Positions 53,356 to 61,804 of a stretch of 64,000 bases of DNA are shown here, piece after piece. How positions within the stretch are numbered: position 1 is the stretch's first letter; every line of letters starts with the position of its first letter. This DNA comes from DATMNI01 sp035570275 (GTDB lineage: Bacteria; Acidobacteriota; Terriglobia; Bryobacterales; Bryobacteraceae): positions 17,374-81,373 of the forward strand of contig DATMNI010000226.1 of the NCBI GenBank assembly GCA_035570275.1, in the 5' to 3' direction. Under the pieces are notes generated by a model, which saw only the letters and a list, made by a program, of their open reading frames with translations, was not told the DNA's origin and ran no database searches. Made by a program: the position numbers and the translations under genes.

Positions 53356-55158
53356 TCAATTCTCCGGGGTATGCTCGATCACGAATTTCGCCCATTTTTC
53401 AGATAACGCCGCGTCGCTCTTGACGCCCGCGCCGCCCCGGTACACCATGGACAGGCTCTGCGCCGCCAGTACGTGTCCCCCTTCGGCGGCTTTGCCCCAC
53501 CACTTCGCGGCTTCGGCGTAGCTCTGCTCCACTCCCTTGCCGATCGCGTACAGCATGCCGGCCATGGCCTGGGCGGGAAGATATCCCTGCTCCGCCGCCT
53601 GCAGCGTGTACCGGAAAGCCTGAACGGGATCTTTGGGGGCAGCTTGCCCCGTGGCGAAGCTGGTACCCAGGAGGAATGCACCACCTTGGCAGTAAAGATC
53701 GACCGGTTGGCGGGCGGCGTCCGCGGGGCCGGTTATCGGATTGGCGCAGACCTGGTAGTCGTTCCTGTAATCGGCCGCTTTCGCTGTCACGTTGCCCAGC
53801 CAATGAGGCCAGCCGCCAGTGGGCTCTTTCTGTTCCGGGCGGCCCAAATCGCCGCGGAAACCGCCGTCGCGAATCGGGGCCAGAAGGTTGGCGGCCATGG
53901 TGCGAAGTTCTTCGTTCGTGTCGGTGAGCAGGGTAATGAGGGCCTGGAACAGTGCCGGATCCTGGCGAGCGCCCTTGATCTGAAATCGTACCGCCGAAGC
54001 AATGCCATCCACCGCGCCGGCTCGATCGTCCGGGTCCACTGCCTTGCCGGGGTTGAGGGCCAAATCGATAAGGGCGCGCTGTGCCGTCTCGGAACGCCAG
54101 TTGGCATTCACCGCCAGTGCGCGCAGGGCGGCGCGCCGAACGTTGGCGGATGGGTCCGTGAGTTTTCTGCCAACAGCGGCCATGACCGGTTCGCTGAATA
54201 TGGCGTGGACGCAGGTTTCGGCCGCAGCCGCACGCACCCTGGCGTCCGGAGATTCGAGGAGCTTCTGAACGACAACTCCGGCGGGCGCCCCACCGGCCAG
54301 CGCCAGGCCGCTGATGAAACCATCCGCATTAATCTGGGTCTTGGTTAACAGGGCTTGTTCCCCGGCAGAGAGAGGGACGTTCTTGTTGCGCAGCCGCGTC
54401 ACCCAGGCGATGGCGTCATCGTTGCTGGCCGGATGATAGGTACGGGCGCCAAGATCGTCGAACTCACGATAGATCACGTGATAGCCCTTGGCGGTGACGC
54501 GCTGGTATGCATCGCGTACCGTGGTGAGGTGGTAGGAAAGGTCGCGCAGACCCAGCACCATGTAGAACTCGGGAGCGTTGTTTAAAGGGTCGATGGCATC
54601 CTTCAATTCCGAAGGCATCCTCCACCAGCCCCAACTGTAACTGATGCCGGCGGTGATCAGAGCCGGGTGCAGCATGGCAAACTCGCCCGAGATTTTGCCG
54701 CCTTCGCCTTTACCGTACATGTAGATGCGGCGGGGATTCACGGGGTAGGTCTTCATCGCCCATCGAATCAGCTTCTCGATTGGCTCGTCATCGGCGGGGC
54801 CGAATTTTTGCGCCTGGGAATGGCCGGCGAGCAGCACGTATTGGTCGCTGAGTCCCAGACGTTTGAGCGCTTCGCGTACGGGCAATATCTCATCGGCGGT
54901 TGGACGATCGTGTTCGGCCGAGCAGAGAATCAACCCGACTTGCCTGGCCGGGTCTTTAGTTTCCGCGGGAGCGATATTTTCCGGGGCCTCAACCACGTAG
55001 CGGATGATCGTCCGGCCGCCGGGCTCTTTGAGTTCGGTTTCCACGGCGCTTTGTAAGTGACCGGTCAAAGCGGTGAGAATCGAGATTCCGGCAAGTACGC
55101 GGAGCAGACAGCCGGGGTTCCTATTCGCCCGGCAGAAGAAGAATTTGTCGATGTTCAT
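53356..55158 (-). CDS. secreted hydrolase-like/HEAT/Sel1 repeat protein
   Basis: A 600-residue exported protein. A leader (LRVLAGISILTALTGHLQSA) is followed by an alpha/beta-hydrolase-like part (residues about 60-260: GLILCSAEHDRP, YVLLAGHSQAQKFGP, RRIYMYGKGEGGKISGEFAM). The usual GxSxG is replaced by GKGEGGKIS, so catalysis is doubtful. Residues 290-420 are HEAT-like repeats (VVQKLLESPDARVRAAAAET, KLTDPSANVRRAALRAL). Residues about 500-595 are two to three Sel1 repeats (AMAGMLYAIGKGVEQSYAEA, SMVYRGGAGVKSDAALSEKW). The combination suggests a binding scaffold. It is not obviously linked to a neighbour. Confidence 0.75.
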   Translation of the reverse strand: MNIDKFFFCRANRNPGCLLRVLAGISILTALTGHLQSAVETELKEPGGRTIIRYVVEAPENIAPAETKDPARQVGLILCSAEHDRPTADEILPVREALKRLGLSDQYVLLAGHSQAQKFGPADDEPIEKLIRWAMKTYPVNPRRIYMYGKGEGGKISGEFAMLHPALITAGISYSWGWWRMPSELKDAIDPLNNAPEFYMVLGLRDLSYHLTTVRDAYQRVTAKGYHVIYREFDDLGARTYHPASNDDAIAWVTRLRNKNVPLSAGEQALLTKTQINADGFISGLALAGGAPAGVVVQKLLESPDARVRAAAAETCVHAIFSEPVMAAVGRKLTDPSANVRRAALRALAVNANWRSETAQRALIDLALNPGKAVDPDDRAGAVDGIASAVRFQIKGARQDPALFQALITLLTDTNEELRTMAANLLAPIRDGGFRGDLGRPEQKEPTGGWPHWLGNVTAKAADYRNDYQVCANPITGPADAARQPVDLYCQGGAFLLGTSFATGQAAPKDPVQAFRYTLQAAEQGYLPAQAMAGMLYAIGKGVEQSYAEAAKWWGKAAEGGHVLAAQSLSMVYRGGAGVKSDAALSEKWAKFVIEHTPEN

Positions 55159-55206
55159 TCACCGTTTACTATATACGGTTCACTTTAGATTTGAAGTAAC
55201 GCCCAA

Positions 55207-55303
55207 CGTGGGACAGGCCATCGTTGTTTGTGGCCTGTCGAGCCCCGGAGGTTTCACGAAGCCCCGAGGCGACAGACCACAGGAAACGATGGTCTGTCCC
55301 ACG
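55207..55303. repeat. long inverted repeat, family B
   Basis: Left arm 55207-55240 (CGTGGGACAGGCCATCGTTG...) and right arm 55270-55303 (...AACGATGGTCTGTCCCACG) pair over 34 bases with about 5 mismatches; the 29-base loop is itself partly palindromic. It fills the gap between two genes transcribed in the same direction. Half of the element recurs at 47689-47720. No transposase is linked. Confidence 0.85.
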
Positions 55304-55310
55304 CTGGCAC

Positions 55311-58300
55311 CTAGTGGCCGGCGCCGGAGAGTTTGCGGTAGTACTCGGCGACCGAGTCCCTATAGCCGGCGGGGACCTTGCTCGGGTCGGTGTTGCGGAT
55401 CGTGCCGCCCCGGCTTTCATCGAGTTGGCGGCGCAGTTGCAGTTCCAGCGCGTCCACGTTGCTGATTAGTTGCTGGTGCATCTGCTCGACCAGGGCGGGG
55501 TTTCCGGGGAAACGGCTGGGATCGAGATTGCGCATTTGATCGATCAGCGATTGCAACTGTTGCCGCGCCTCGGGACTATCCTGTACGACGGCGCGAACCT
55601 GGTTGAGAAGGTTCAATCCCTGGTCAATCTCGCGCTGGGTATTGGCCGGGTTGGGACCCTGTTGGGGTGCCACGGCCTGACCGGAAATGCGAGTATTGCC
55701 GGTGTCATAGGCGCCGTACCCGTTGTGATCGCGATTGGTCGCGCCGCCGCCCGGATTGCCGACCGGACCGGCGAGGCGGTTGCCCATCGGACCTGCCTGG
55801 CCGCCAGCTTGACCTGCCTGCCCGCCGGCGCGCTGGCCGCCACCCTGACCGCCTTGACCACCTTGACCGCCTTGACCAGACTGGCCGCCGCCTTGTTGGC
55901 CCGGCTGGCCCTGTTGCCCGGGCTGTTGGCCGGCCTGACCGGATTGCCCGTTGCGCGTGAGTTGGCCGGTTTGGCCGTCACGGCCAGGTTGACCCGATCC
56001 AGGTTGACCCAGCCCAGGTTGACCCAGCCCAGGCTGAGAGTTGGGACGTCCGCCGAGGCCGGCGAGTTGGTCGCGCAGTCGGGATAGATCGTCCATGGCC
56101 CGATTGAGTTCGGCGTCCTTGGAAGTGTGCTGAGCGCTACCCAAGGCGCGAGCCGCGTCGCCCACCTGTTGACCCAGCTTGTGCAGGTCGCTGGTGAGGG
56201 CGGCTTCGGCCGGATCGGAGAAGCTGCCGCTACGCAGCCAATCCGAGCTGCGCTGCATGCGGGTGCCGAGATCGTTTTCGTCCATGCCACTGAGCGCGCT
56301 CCGCAACTTGGTGGAAGCCACCGGTTGCGTGGGAGCGAGTTCGCGCGCGGCGGTGCGCAGTTGCTGGGTGAGGTGCGCCAGGTCATCGCTCACCTGTTGG
56401 CGATCGTTGACCATTTTGTCGATTTCCTGGGCGGTAGGGTTGCTCTGCGGCCGCCCGGAGGTACGGGCAGCATTCTGCTGCGCCACCAGGTCACGCACGT
56501 GATCCGCTTGCTGCTTTTGACGGGCCGCCAATTGCTCGGCCGTTTGGGCCATCGAGTTGAGCCGGCCGGCGGCGTCCTGCTGCTGCATGCCGCCAAGCAG
56601 GTCGGTGGCTTCGCGCAAGCGGTCGGCGGCGCGGCGGGAATCGGCCGCGCTGGCATTCTGCCCGACGGCGCGCTTCATGTCTTCGTTGGCCTGGCGCAAG
56701 CGGTCGAGCGCCTGTTGGGCCGCCTGTTGCCGCGTGTCGGCGGCCTGGTCCGCGGACTGCTGGGGATTGGCGCCGTTGGCATTGTCCTGGCCGGCGGATT
56801 GGCCGCCGGCGCTGCCTCTGCCCGCTTGCCCGCCGCGTTGGCCCGCCTGTCCACTGGATTGCCCGGAAGCTGAAGCGCCCTGTTGCCCCTGTTGCCCCTG
56901 TTGCCCCTGCTGACCCTGTTGCCCTTGCTGACCCTGCTGCCCTTGACCCTGTTGGCCCTGTTGGCCTGGCTTGCCATTTTGAGCAAGTTGTTGCTCCATC
57001 TGCCGCTGAAGCTGTTGCGCCTCGCGTTGCAACATCTCCTGTTGCCATTTTTGCTCGGCGGTCTGGACGCCATTGCGTTGCTGCTGGGCCAGATTCTCCT
57101 CGCGCTTGGCCAGTTCGTCGAGCTTTTTCAGCGCGTCGTCGATTTCCTGCGCCTTTTGTTCGGCGGTGGTAGCCGCGGATTTCTGGGTCTCGTATTGATT
57201 TTTCTCGGTATCGAGCTCGAGATCGAAGAGGGCAGCCATGTCGCGCGCCGCGCCGCCCCCACCGCCACCTCCACCCCCGCCGCGTCCAAACGCCACCTGA
57301 ATTTGCCGGAATGTGGCTTCGGCGCGCAACAGGAATTGCAGCGCCTTCTGCTCATTGGGGATGGCGTCCTTCCACTTCTCCTGCTGCAAGTGTTGCGCGG
57401 CCGGCGCCATGGCTTCGGAGGCGGCGATCATATCCTTCTGGAAGTCGCCGATGGCCTGCACTTCATCGGTCAACTCGCGGGCCTGCAAGCGGCCGGAAAG
57501 CGAGACGGCCTGATCGCGCAAGGTGGATTGGGATTGGGTCAGCAGCCTGGCGATATCGGTGGCCTGCTGTTTAGTCGAGTTCTTGTCTGCCTGTTGTCTG
57601 AAGGTGGCGGATATGATCTCCTTCTCGCGCTGCGAAATCTGCCCGGGATCATTGCTTTGGCCCCCGCCACCACCGCCGCCGCCACCCGACTGTTGCGATT
57701 GCGAAAACTCGCGCTCAAATGGCTCGGCCTGGATGAACATCATATCGGTGTGGGCTTCCGCGTTGGCGTCCTTGGCAGTGGCGTAGACGCTAATCAGATC
57801 GCCTGGAACCAGCTTGAAATCCTCCAGCGAGAGCGTGGTCGCGCCGTCGGCCTGTTTCTTGCCCTTCTGCTGAAGCAGATCCACCGTAGTCTCGGGGCCG
57901 CCGTTGACCGAATAATGCAGCGTGACGCCGTTGAGGCCGTAATCGCCGGTGGCTTTGGCGGCAACGGTTACCTCTTCGATGGGGCTGGCGTGGTAGTCGC
58001 CCCGGCCGGGACGCACCAACACAATCTGCGGCGGGTTGGCTTTGCGGGCCTCGATGAAAAAATCCTCGCTGACGCGGACGGGCTGGCCCGTCTCAACTCC
58101 CGCCACATGGTAGACGCCATCCTTATCCATCTTGACGGCGCCGTGATAGACGTTATTCTGACCGCCGGTGAGTTGGACCTGCTGTCCGTTGTCGAGCTGG
58201 ATCCGGCCGCCCGGAAGGGGGCGGTCGGTCGAAACCTCGAGCTCGGCCTCGGTGCCGATGACGGCGCGCAGATCGCCGCCGCGCTCCTCAACCTCTGGCG

Positions 58301-59180
58301 GCATACCGGTCCAGGCTGGGTAATGGTAGGTGACGCGGATCTGCTTCACCGCGGGCAAATCGGTGACGTGAATATTAAAGTGCTTCGACGTCATCGCTCC
58401 GGCGCTGACATAGTACTCGACGTTCTCGGGCAAACCGGCAAATAGAAATTCGTAGCCGCCGGCGAAACTGCCCGCCGCCTTGGGCTGCATCACAATCTCT
58501 TCCCACTTGGAGGCGCTCTGAAAGCGGGCATACAACTTGACGGTGGGCGACCGCAGGCCGGTGGGGAGCGCCGAAACCATCTGGTCGGCATGGCGCCGCA
58601 CGACGGCGTCGCCGGGAGTCACGCGCAGGTCGTAGAGCGCCGGCGTGTCGCGGTGCGGACCGGTCCACAGCAGCGAGGCGCCATAACCGAGAAAACCGGG
58701 TCCGGCGGCGATCATCCAAAATAAGATGACGAAGGCGCCAACGCCCGCGCCCAGCGAACTCCAAAGGCGCAGGCCGGTGACCATTTGCCTGGGTTCGGCG
58801 GATTGGGCGACTTCGAGGGCATCCCCAGCCAAGAGTTCAATAAAGGGATCTTGGCCGTCGCGTTCAGTGAAGGTGGTGAGGCGCTGCTGGAATTGGGGGA
58901 AAGCGGCTTCGGCGGTTCCCACCGCGCGGCGACGGGTCAGGCGGCGCAAGGGCAGCGCCAACCCGGCGGCAACGGCACTGACCAGAACCAGGATCAGCCC
59001 GAAGCGGGCGGCGGTCACGCTTCCATGCGAAAAGGCGAGCGCATTGGCGATCGTGACCAGCACCAATGTCGCCAGCAAAGCGCTGCCGGTGAGAATGGCC
59101 AGGCCACGCAGCAAGGTGCTCCAACGCAGACGTTGCTCCAGTTGGGCAATGTATGCGTGCAGTTGTTCGCGGAAACTCAT
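55311..59180 (-). CDS. DUF4175-family membrane protein with Gln/Gly-rich region
   Basis: A 1,289-residue protein. The ATG at 59178-59180 has GGAGG upstream. Transmembrane helices lie at about residues 22-45, 57-78 and 145-168 (LLRGLAILTGSALLATLVLV; FGLILVLVSAVAAGLALPL; GAFVILFWMIAAGPGFLGYG). Beta-rich periplasmic domains follow (residues about 180-480), then coiled-coil (LDELAKREENLAQQQRNGVQ) and a long Gln/Gly repeat tract (about 740-790, GQQGQQG units) and another near 1080-1180. DUF4175 proteins usually lie with BatA/DUF58/MoxR genes, as here before an insert separated them. Likely part of an envelope stress or aerotolerance-type complex. Confidence 0.85.
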   Translation of the reverse strand: MSFREQLHAYIAQLEQRLRWSTLLRGLAILTGSALLATLVLVTIANALAFSHGSVTAARFGLILVLVSAVAAGLALPLRRLTRRRAVGTAEAAFPQFQQRLTTFTERDGQDPFIELLAGDALEVAQSAEPRQMVTGLRLWSSLGAGVGAFVILFWMIAAGPGFLGYGASLLWTGPHRDTPALYDLRVTPGDAVVRRHADQMVSALPTGLRSPTVKLYARFQSASKWEEIVMQPKAAGSFAGGYEFLFAGLPENVEYYVSAGAMTSKHFNIHVTDLPAVKQIRVTYHYPAWTGMPPEVEERGGDLRAVIGTEAELEVSTDRPLPGGRIQLDNGQQVQLTGGQNNVYHGAVKMDKDGVYHVAGVETGQPVRVSEDFFIEARKANPPQIVLVRPGRGDYHASPIEEVTVAAKATGDYGLNGVTLHYSVNGGPETTVDLLQQKGKKQADGATTLSLEDFKLVPGDLISVYATAKDANAEAHTDMMFIQAEPFEREFSQSQQSGGGGGGGGGQSNDPGQISQREKEIISATFRQQADKNSTKQQATDIARLLTQSQSTLRDQAVSLSGRLQARELTDEVQAIGDFQKDMIAASEAMAPAAQHLQQEKWKDAIPNEQKALQFLLRAEATFRQIQVAFGRGGGGGGGGGGAARDMAALFDLELDTEKNQYETQKSAATTAEQKAQEIDDALKKLDELAKREENLAQQQRNGVQTAEQKWQQEMLQREAQQLQRQMEQQLAQNGKPGQQGQQGQGQQGQQGQQGQQGQQGQQGQQGASASGQSSGQAGQRGGQAGRGSAGGQSAGQDNANGANPQQSADQAADTRQQAAQQALDRLRQANEDMKRAVGQNASAADSRRAADRLREATDLLGGMQQQDAAGRLNSMAQTAEQLAARQKQQADHVRDLVAQQNAARTSGRPQSNPTAQEIDKMVNDRQQVSDDLAHLTQQLRTAARELAPTQPVASTKLRSALSGMDENDLGTRMQRSSDWLRSGSFSDPAEAALTSDLHKLGQQVGDAARALGSAQHTSKDAELNRAMDDLSRLRDQLAGLGGRPNSQPGLGQPGLGQPGSGQPGRDGQTGQLTRNGQSGQAGQQPGQQGQPGQQGGGQSGQGGQGGQGGQGGGQRAGGQAGQAGGQAGPMGNRLAGPVGNPGGGATNRDHNGYGAYDTGNTRISGQAVAPQQGPNPANTQREIDQGLNLLNQVRAVVQDSPEARQQLQSLIDQMRNLDPSRFPGNPALVEQMHQQLISNVDALELQLRRQLDESRGGTIRNTDPSKVPAGYRDSVAEYYRKLSGAGH
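56879..56960. repeat. tandem 9-base DNA repeat encoding Gln-Gly-Gln
   Basis: Units of CTGTTGCCC/CTGCTGACC repeat about nine times and encode QGQ(Q)G on the minus strand within the DUF4175 gene. Repeat number could vary between strains by slippage without changing frame. Confidence 0.8.
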
Positions 59181-59279
59181 GGAACCTCCAACGGCGCGGC
59201 CAACGCTAATACATAAAGCATATCGCACTGGCGGCGGGCTGCCGGGTGGGTAACCGGTTTGGGGAAGAGGCTTGAAGGT

Positions 59280-59561
59280 GAGACGAGCGCGGCGCGGCCA
59301 GGTACTACTTCACCGTGGGGGAGTTCCGCCTGCAGTTCTTAACGAAAGCGGCGACGTGGAATGCCTCCACGTCGGCGAGTTCGTCGATGCCGCGGGCATC
59401 GCACCATTCCGCGAAAGCGGCCCGTGGCATTCAGGTACGCCTTGCGTGAGTGGTCGTCGTTGAATTTGAATTCCAGCACGCGCTTTGGCGGCCTTCGGCT
59501 TAGGCGTGAACAGCGCCACCTGAAACACGGGCGGGGAAATGATTTCAGCGGAGCGCGTCAT
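59280..59561 (-). pseudogene. tyrosine recombinase (integrase) N-terminal remnant
   Basis: From an ATG at 59559-59561 that overlaps the end of the parE gene, the frame reads ISPPVFQVALFTPKPKAAK. In shifted frames it continues RVLEFKFNDDHSRKAYLNAT, then FAEWCDARGIDELADVEAFH with VAAFVK, and SPTVK followed by an in-frame TAG (59305-59307) and YLAA. This is the SAM-like N-terminal core-binding domain of XerC/D-type integrases (KAYxxAxxxFxxWC...PTVKQYLA). The catalytic domain is gone. It is the only integrase trace in the window and lies at one edge of the insert between DUF4175 and batA-like genes. Confidence 0.7.
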
Positions 59562-59886
59562 CGTCGGCGGACTCCTTCTTCAGAATGCGGTCCAGGTCGC
59601 GCTTGCCGTGCAGGATACGAATCACCCTTACGGTATCCCCCTCCACCACATAATAAATGAGGAACTCTTCAAACTGCTTCACCGGCCAGACCCGCAACCC
59701 CTTCAGGGCCGGGTTCCTGAGCTCTCTTGGCGCTCCCATATTGGGCATCCGCAATAACTGCTCGACCGACGCCTCGACCGCATCCACGAACCGAAACGCG
59801 GCATCGGACGCGTCCTTCTCGACCAGATACCAGCGGAATTGCCGGAGGATGTCGTCCTGCGCCCGCGGGCGAATCACTCGATTCAC
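59545..59886 (-). CDS. ParE-family toxin
   Basis: A 113-residue toxin. N-terminal RPRAQDDILRQFRWYLVEKD, middle VEQLLRMPNMGAPRELRNPA and C-terminal GLRVWPVKQFEEFLIYYVVE, VRVIRILHGKRDLDRIL match the ParE/RelE fold; it is full length, unlike the one at 29995. The ATG overlaps the antitoxin stop (ATGA at 59883-59886). ParE toxins usually poison DNA gyrase. Its 3' end overlaps the dead integrase start. Confidence 0.85.
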   Translation of the reverse strand: MNRVIRPRAQDDILRQFRWYLVEKDASDAAFRFVDAVEASVEQLLRMPNMGAPRELRNPALKGLRVWPVKQFEEFLIYYVVEGDTVRVIRILHGKRDLDRILKKESADDDALR

Positions 59887-60152
59887 GAACGCTTCCGTGC
59901 CTGGTGCTTCTGGGAGATGCCGCGCGCTTCCGCTTTCAGGTCTTTCCAGAACTCCTCGGTCAACGGAATGTCGGCGCCGCCCGCCAGACCTTCCAGCAGC
60001 AGCGCCTCCAGCCGGGCCTCTTCTTCTTCCTTCTGGGCATCGCGCAGCAGCGAGCGGAAATACTCGCTCACATTGCCGTAGCCCTTGGTGGCCATCTGAC
60101 GGTCGATGAATGCCTTCAGGGATTCGGGCAGGGAGATGGTAACGGTGGTCAT
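59883..60152 (-). CDS. ParD-family antitoxin
   Basis: An 89-residue antitoxin starting TTVTISLPESLKAFIDRQMA with a ribbon-helix-helix domain (YGNVSEYFRSLLRDAQKEEE), then an acidic toxin-binding tail. First gene of the pair with the toxin at 59545. Upstream bases to about 60230 should hold its promoter. Confidence 0.85.
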   Translation of the reverse strand: MTTVTISLPESLKAFIDRQMATKGYGNVSEYFRSLLRDAQKEEEEARLEALLLEGLAGGADIPLTEEFWKDLKAEARGISQKHQARKRS

Positions 60153-60271
60153 TGGTGCTTCCTCGGTTAGGCCGATCCTGTCATGCAGCCTACCATAAAT
60201 TCTTAACTGTTCTCAATAGATGAGAGATATAATGAGGACGTTATCATCAACCTGCTCGACAACCCTTTCGA

Positions 60272-60396
60272 TTCCTCGCGCTGGGCGCCCAGGTAGCGGC
60301 TGGCCAGCACCGATTCGGCAACGGCGCAAGCGAGCATGAGCAGCATGACGTAGTACCAAAGGGTTTGCGGCGTCTTTGGCGGCGTGGCCGGGCCGT
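60272..60396 (-). pseudogene. duplicate of the 3' end of the batA-like gene
   Basis: About 125 bases match 61814-61937 at roughly 88% with no indels. Translated in the batA frame they give PATPPKTPQTLWYYVMLLML and ASRYLGAQREE, the last membrane helix and end of that protein, then diverge. No upstream batA sequence is attached. Confidence 0.85.
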
Positions 60397-60456
60397 CCCC
60401 CTGATTTCAAGTGGACGTCGATTTCAAGCGGACCTCCGCTGGTAGCATGGTCTTGC

Positions 60457-61317
60457 ATGAATCGTATCCTCGTCATTGGAGCTACCGGCAGGGTCGGCCG
60501 CCAGGTCCTCGCCCAATTGCCGGCTGCGGGCGTGCTGGTCCGCGCGCTTGTCCGCAACCCGGACGCGGCTGGTTTGCCGCCACACGTTGATATGGTACGT
60601 GGAGACCTCACTCTACCCGAGACCCTTGATGAATGCCTGGATGGCATCGATGCGGTGTTCCTGGTGTGGACCGCCCCGCCGGCCACCGTCGCTCCCGCAC
60701 TGGAGCGGATCGCCAAGCGCGCACGGCGCATCGTATTCCTCTCAGCTCCGTACAAAACGGCACACCCCTTCTTCCAGCAGCCCTCAGCTCAATCCGCCTC
60801 GGCGCTGCCCGCGGAAATCGAGCGGCTGATCGAGACCTCGGGACGGCAGTGGACGTTCCTGCGGCCCGGAATGATCGCCGCGAATGCTCTGTTGTGGTGG
60901 GCGCCGCAGATTCGCGCCGGCGATATCGTGCGCTGGCCCCATCTCGCCGCTCCTACGGCTCCCATCCACGAGCATGACATCGCCGCGGTCGCGGTCCGCG
61001 CCTTATGTGAGGATGGGCACGGCGGAGCAGAATATGTTCTGACCGGGCCTCAATCCCTGAGCCAGTTCGAGCAGATATCGACAATCGGTGGTGTGATCGG
61101 CCGCTCGCTGAGCATTGCAGAGATGTCGCCGGAAGACGCGACTTCTGAGTTGCTCCCGGGCACACCTCGGTTCGTCGTGAATATGCTGCTCGACGCCTGG
61201 GCTGCGGCAGTCGGTCAACCTGGGTTTGCGACATCCACGGTCGCAGAGATCACTGGAGCGCCGGCGCGAACCTTCCGCGACTGGGCGACCGACCACGCCG
61301 CGGAGTTCCGGGCGTGA
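60457..61317 (+). CDS. NmrA-like NAD(P)-binding protein
   Basis: A 286-residue Rossmann protein of the atypical short-chain dehydrogenase/NmrA type. The N-terminal dinucleotide motif is ILVIGATGRVGRQVL (GxxGxxG), then VRALVRNPDAAGLPPHVDMV and RGDLTLPETLDECLDGIDAV. Later tracts (WTFLRPGMIAANALLWWAPQ, HEHDIAAVAVRALCEDG, YVLTGPQSLSQFEQ) match NAD(P)H-quinone oxidoreductase/NmrA-like sugar-nucleotide epimerase relatives. No catalytic Tyr-Lys pair is evident, so it could be a sensor or reductase. Start ATG 60457. It lies alone on the plus strand inside the insert. Confidence 0.85.
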   Translation: MNRILVIGATGRVGRQVLAQLPAAGVLVRALVRNPDAAGLPPHVDMVRGDLTLPETLDECLDGIDAVFLVWTAPPATVAPALERIAKRARRIVFLSAPYKTAHPFFQQPSAQSASALPAEIERLIETSGRQWTFLRPGMIAANALLWWAPQIRAGDIVRWPHLAAPTAPIHEHDIAAVAVRALCEDGHGGAEYVLTGPQSLSQFEQISTIGGVIGRSLSIAEMSPEDATSELLPGTPRFVVNMLLDAWAAAVGQPGFATSTVAEITGAPARTFRDWATDHAAEFRA

Positions 61318-61344
61318 TGCCTTGTCATCGGAACATTGGTCCGA

Positions 61345-61485
61345 CTATCGGGTCAGGGGACAAATGGTAGGGTCAGCGCTATGCAAGTAACCAATGCCCG
61401 CGTCGGCGGCAGTGACTATGTCAATTCCACGAGACCGAAGACCCGGAACAACGTCGCCGTCCATCGCATCCTCGTCTACGTACAA
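61345..61485 (-). pseudogene. truncated DUF5615 PIN-like toxin
   Basis: From a TTG at 61485 the frame gives YVDEDAMDGDVVPGLRSRGI, DIVTAADAGIGYLHSA, then a stop at 61345. This is the N-terminal third of DUF5615 (first acidic cluster DEDA and the VTAADAG turn), the usual toxin partner of DUF433. The remaining two thirds are missing. A 13-base tandem duplication covers the start codon region. Confidence 0.65.
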
Positions 61486-61499
61486 AGTCTACGTACAAA
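61474..61499. repeat. 13-base perfect tandem duplication
   Basis: GTCTACGTACAAA occurs twice back to back (61474-61486, 61487-61499). It lies at the start of the truncated DUF5615 gene and disrupts the frame upstream of the TTG. Confidence 0.85.
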
Positions 61500-61519
61500 C
61501 GAAGGCGGCTCACTGCAAG

Positions 61520-61804
61520 TTATCCCCGCGCCGGAAAAATCTCTTCTACGGCGGCGTCCTCGGCAGCAATGTCACTGTCAATCTCGTCGAGGTTGGCGTG
61601 GTAGTAGGCCAGGGCGTCGTGAATCTGAGCCAGCGTGAGGTGCTCCATCTTGGCGGCGATTTCTTCGGGAGCCAGGCCCATATTGTGCCACCCGGCAATC
61701 CTCCGGACCGTAACACCGGTACCGGAAATGCAGGGCCGGCCTTTGCGGATTTCCGGAGACCTCTCGATCAGGGTCCCAATATCCACGGTGGTTCGCATAT
61801 TCAT
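61520..61804 (-). CDS. DUF433 antitoxin-like protein
   Basis: A 94-residue protein of the DUF433 family (IERSPEIRKGRPCISGTGVT, then VRRIAGWHNMGLAPEEIAAK and LTLAQIHDALAYYHANLDEI). The ATG at 61802-61804 overlaps the batA-like gene's stop (ATGA), so it has become coupled to that operon. DUF433 proteins are the antitoxin of DUF5615 toxins; here the toxin downstream is truncated. Confidence 0.8.
   Translation of the reverse strand: MNMRTTVDIGTLIERSPEIRKGRPCISGTGVTVRRIAGWHNMGLAPEEIAAKMEHLTLAQIHDALAYYHANLDEIDSDIAAEDAAVEEIFPARG

Noticed and set aside
56879..56960. Regular short repeats considered as a CRISPR array
   Set aside because: Units are 9 bases with no unique spacers and are in frame with the DUF4175 protein. 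No cas gene is present.
56883..58445. 520-codon plus-strand frame with LLPLLPLLTLL runs that looks like a membrane protein
   Set aside because: It is the reverse of the Gln/Gly repeat and coiled-coil part of the DUF4175 gene.
59727..60170. Plus-strand open frames over parDE
   Set aside because: Antisense of two well-matched TA genes with an ATGA overlap.
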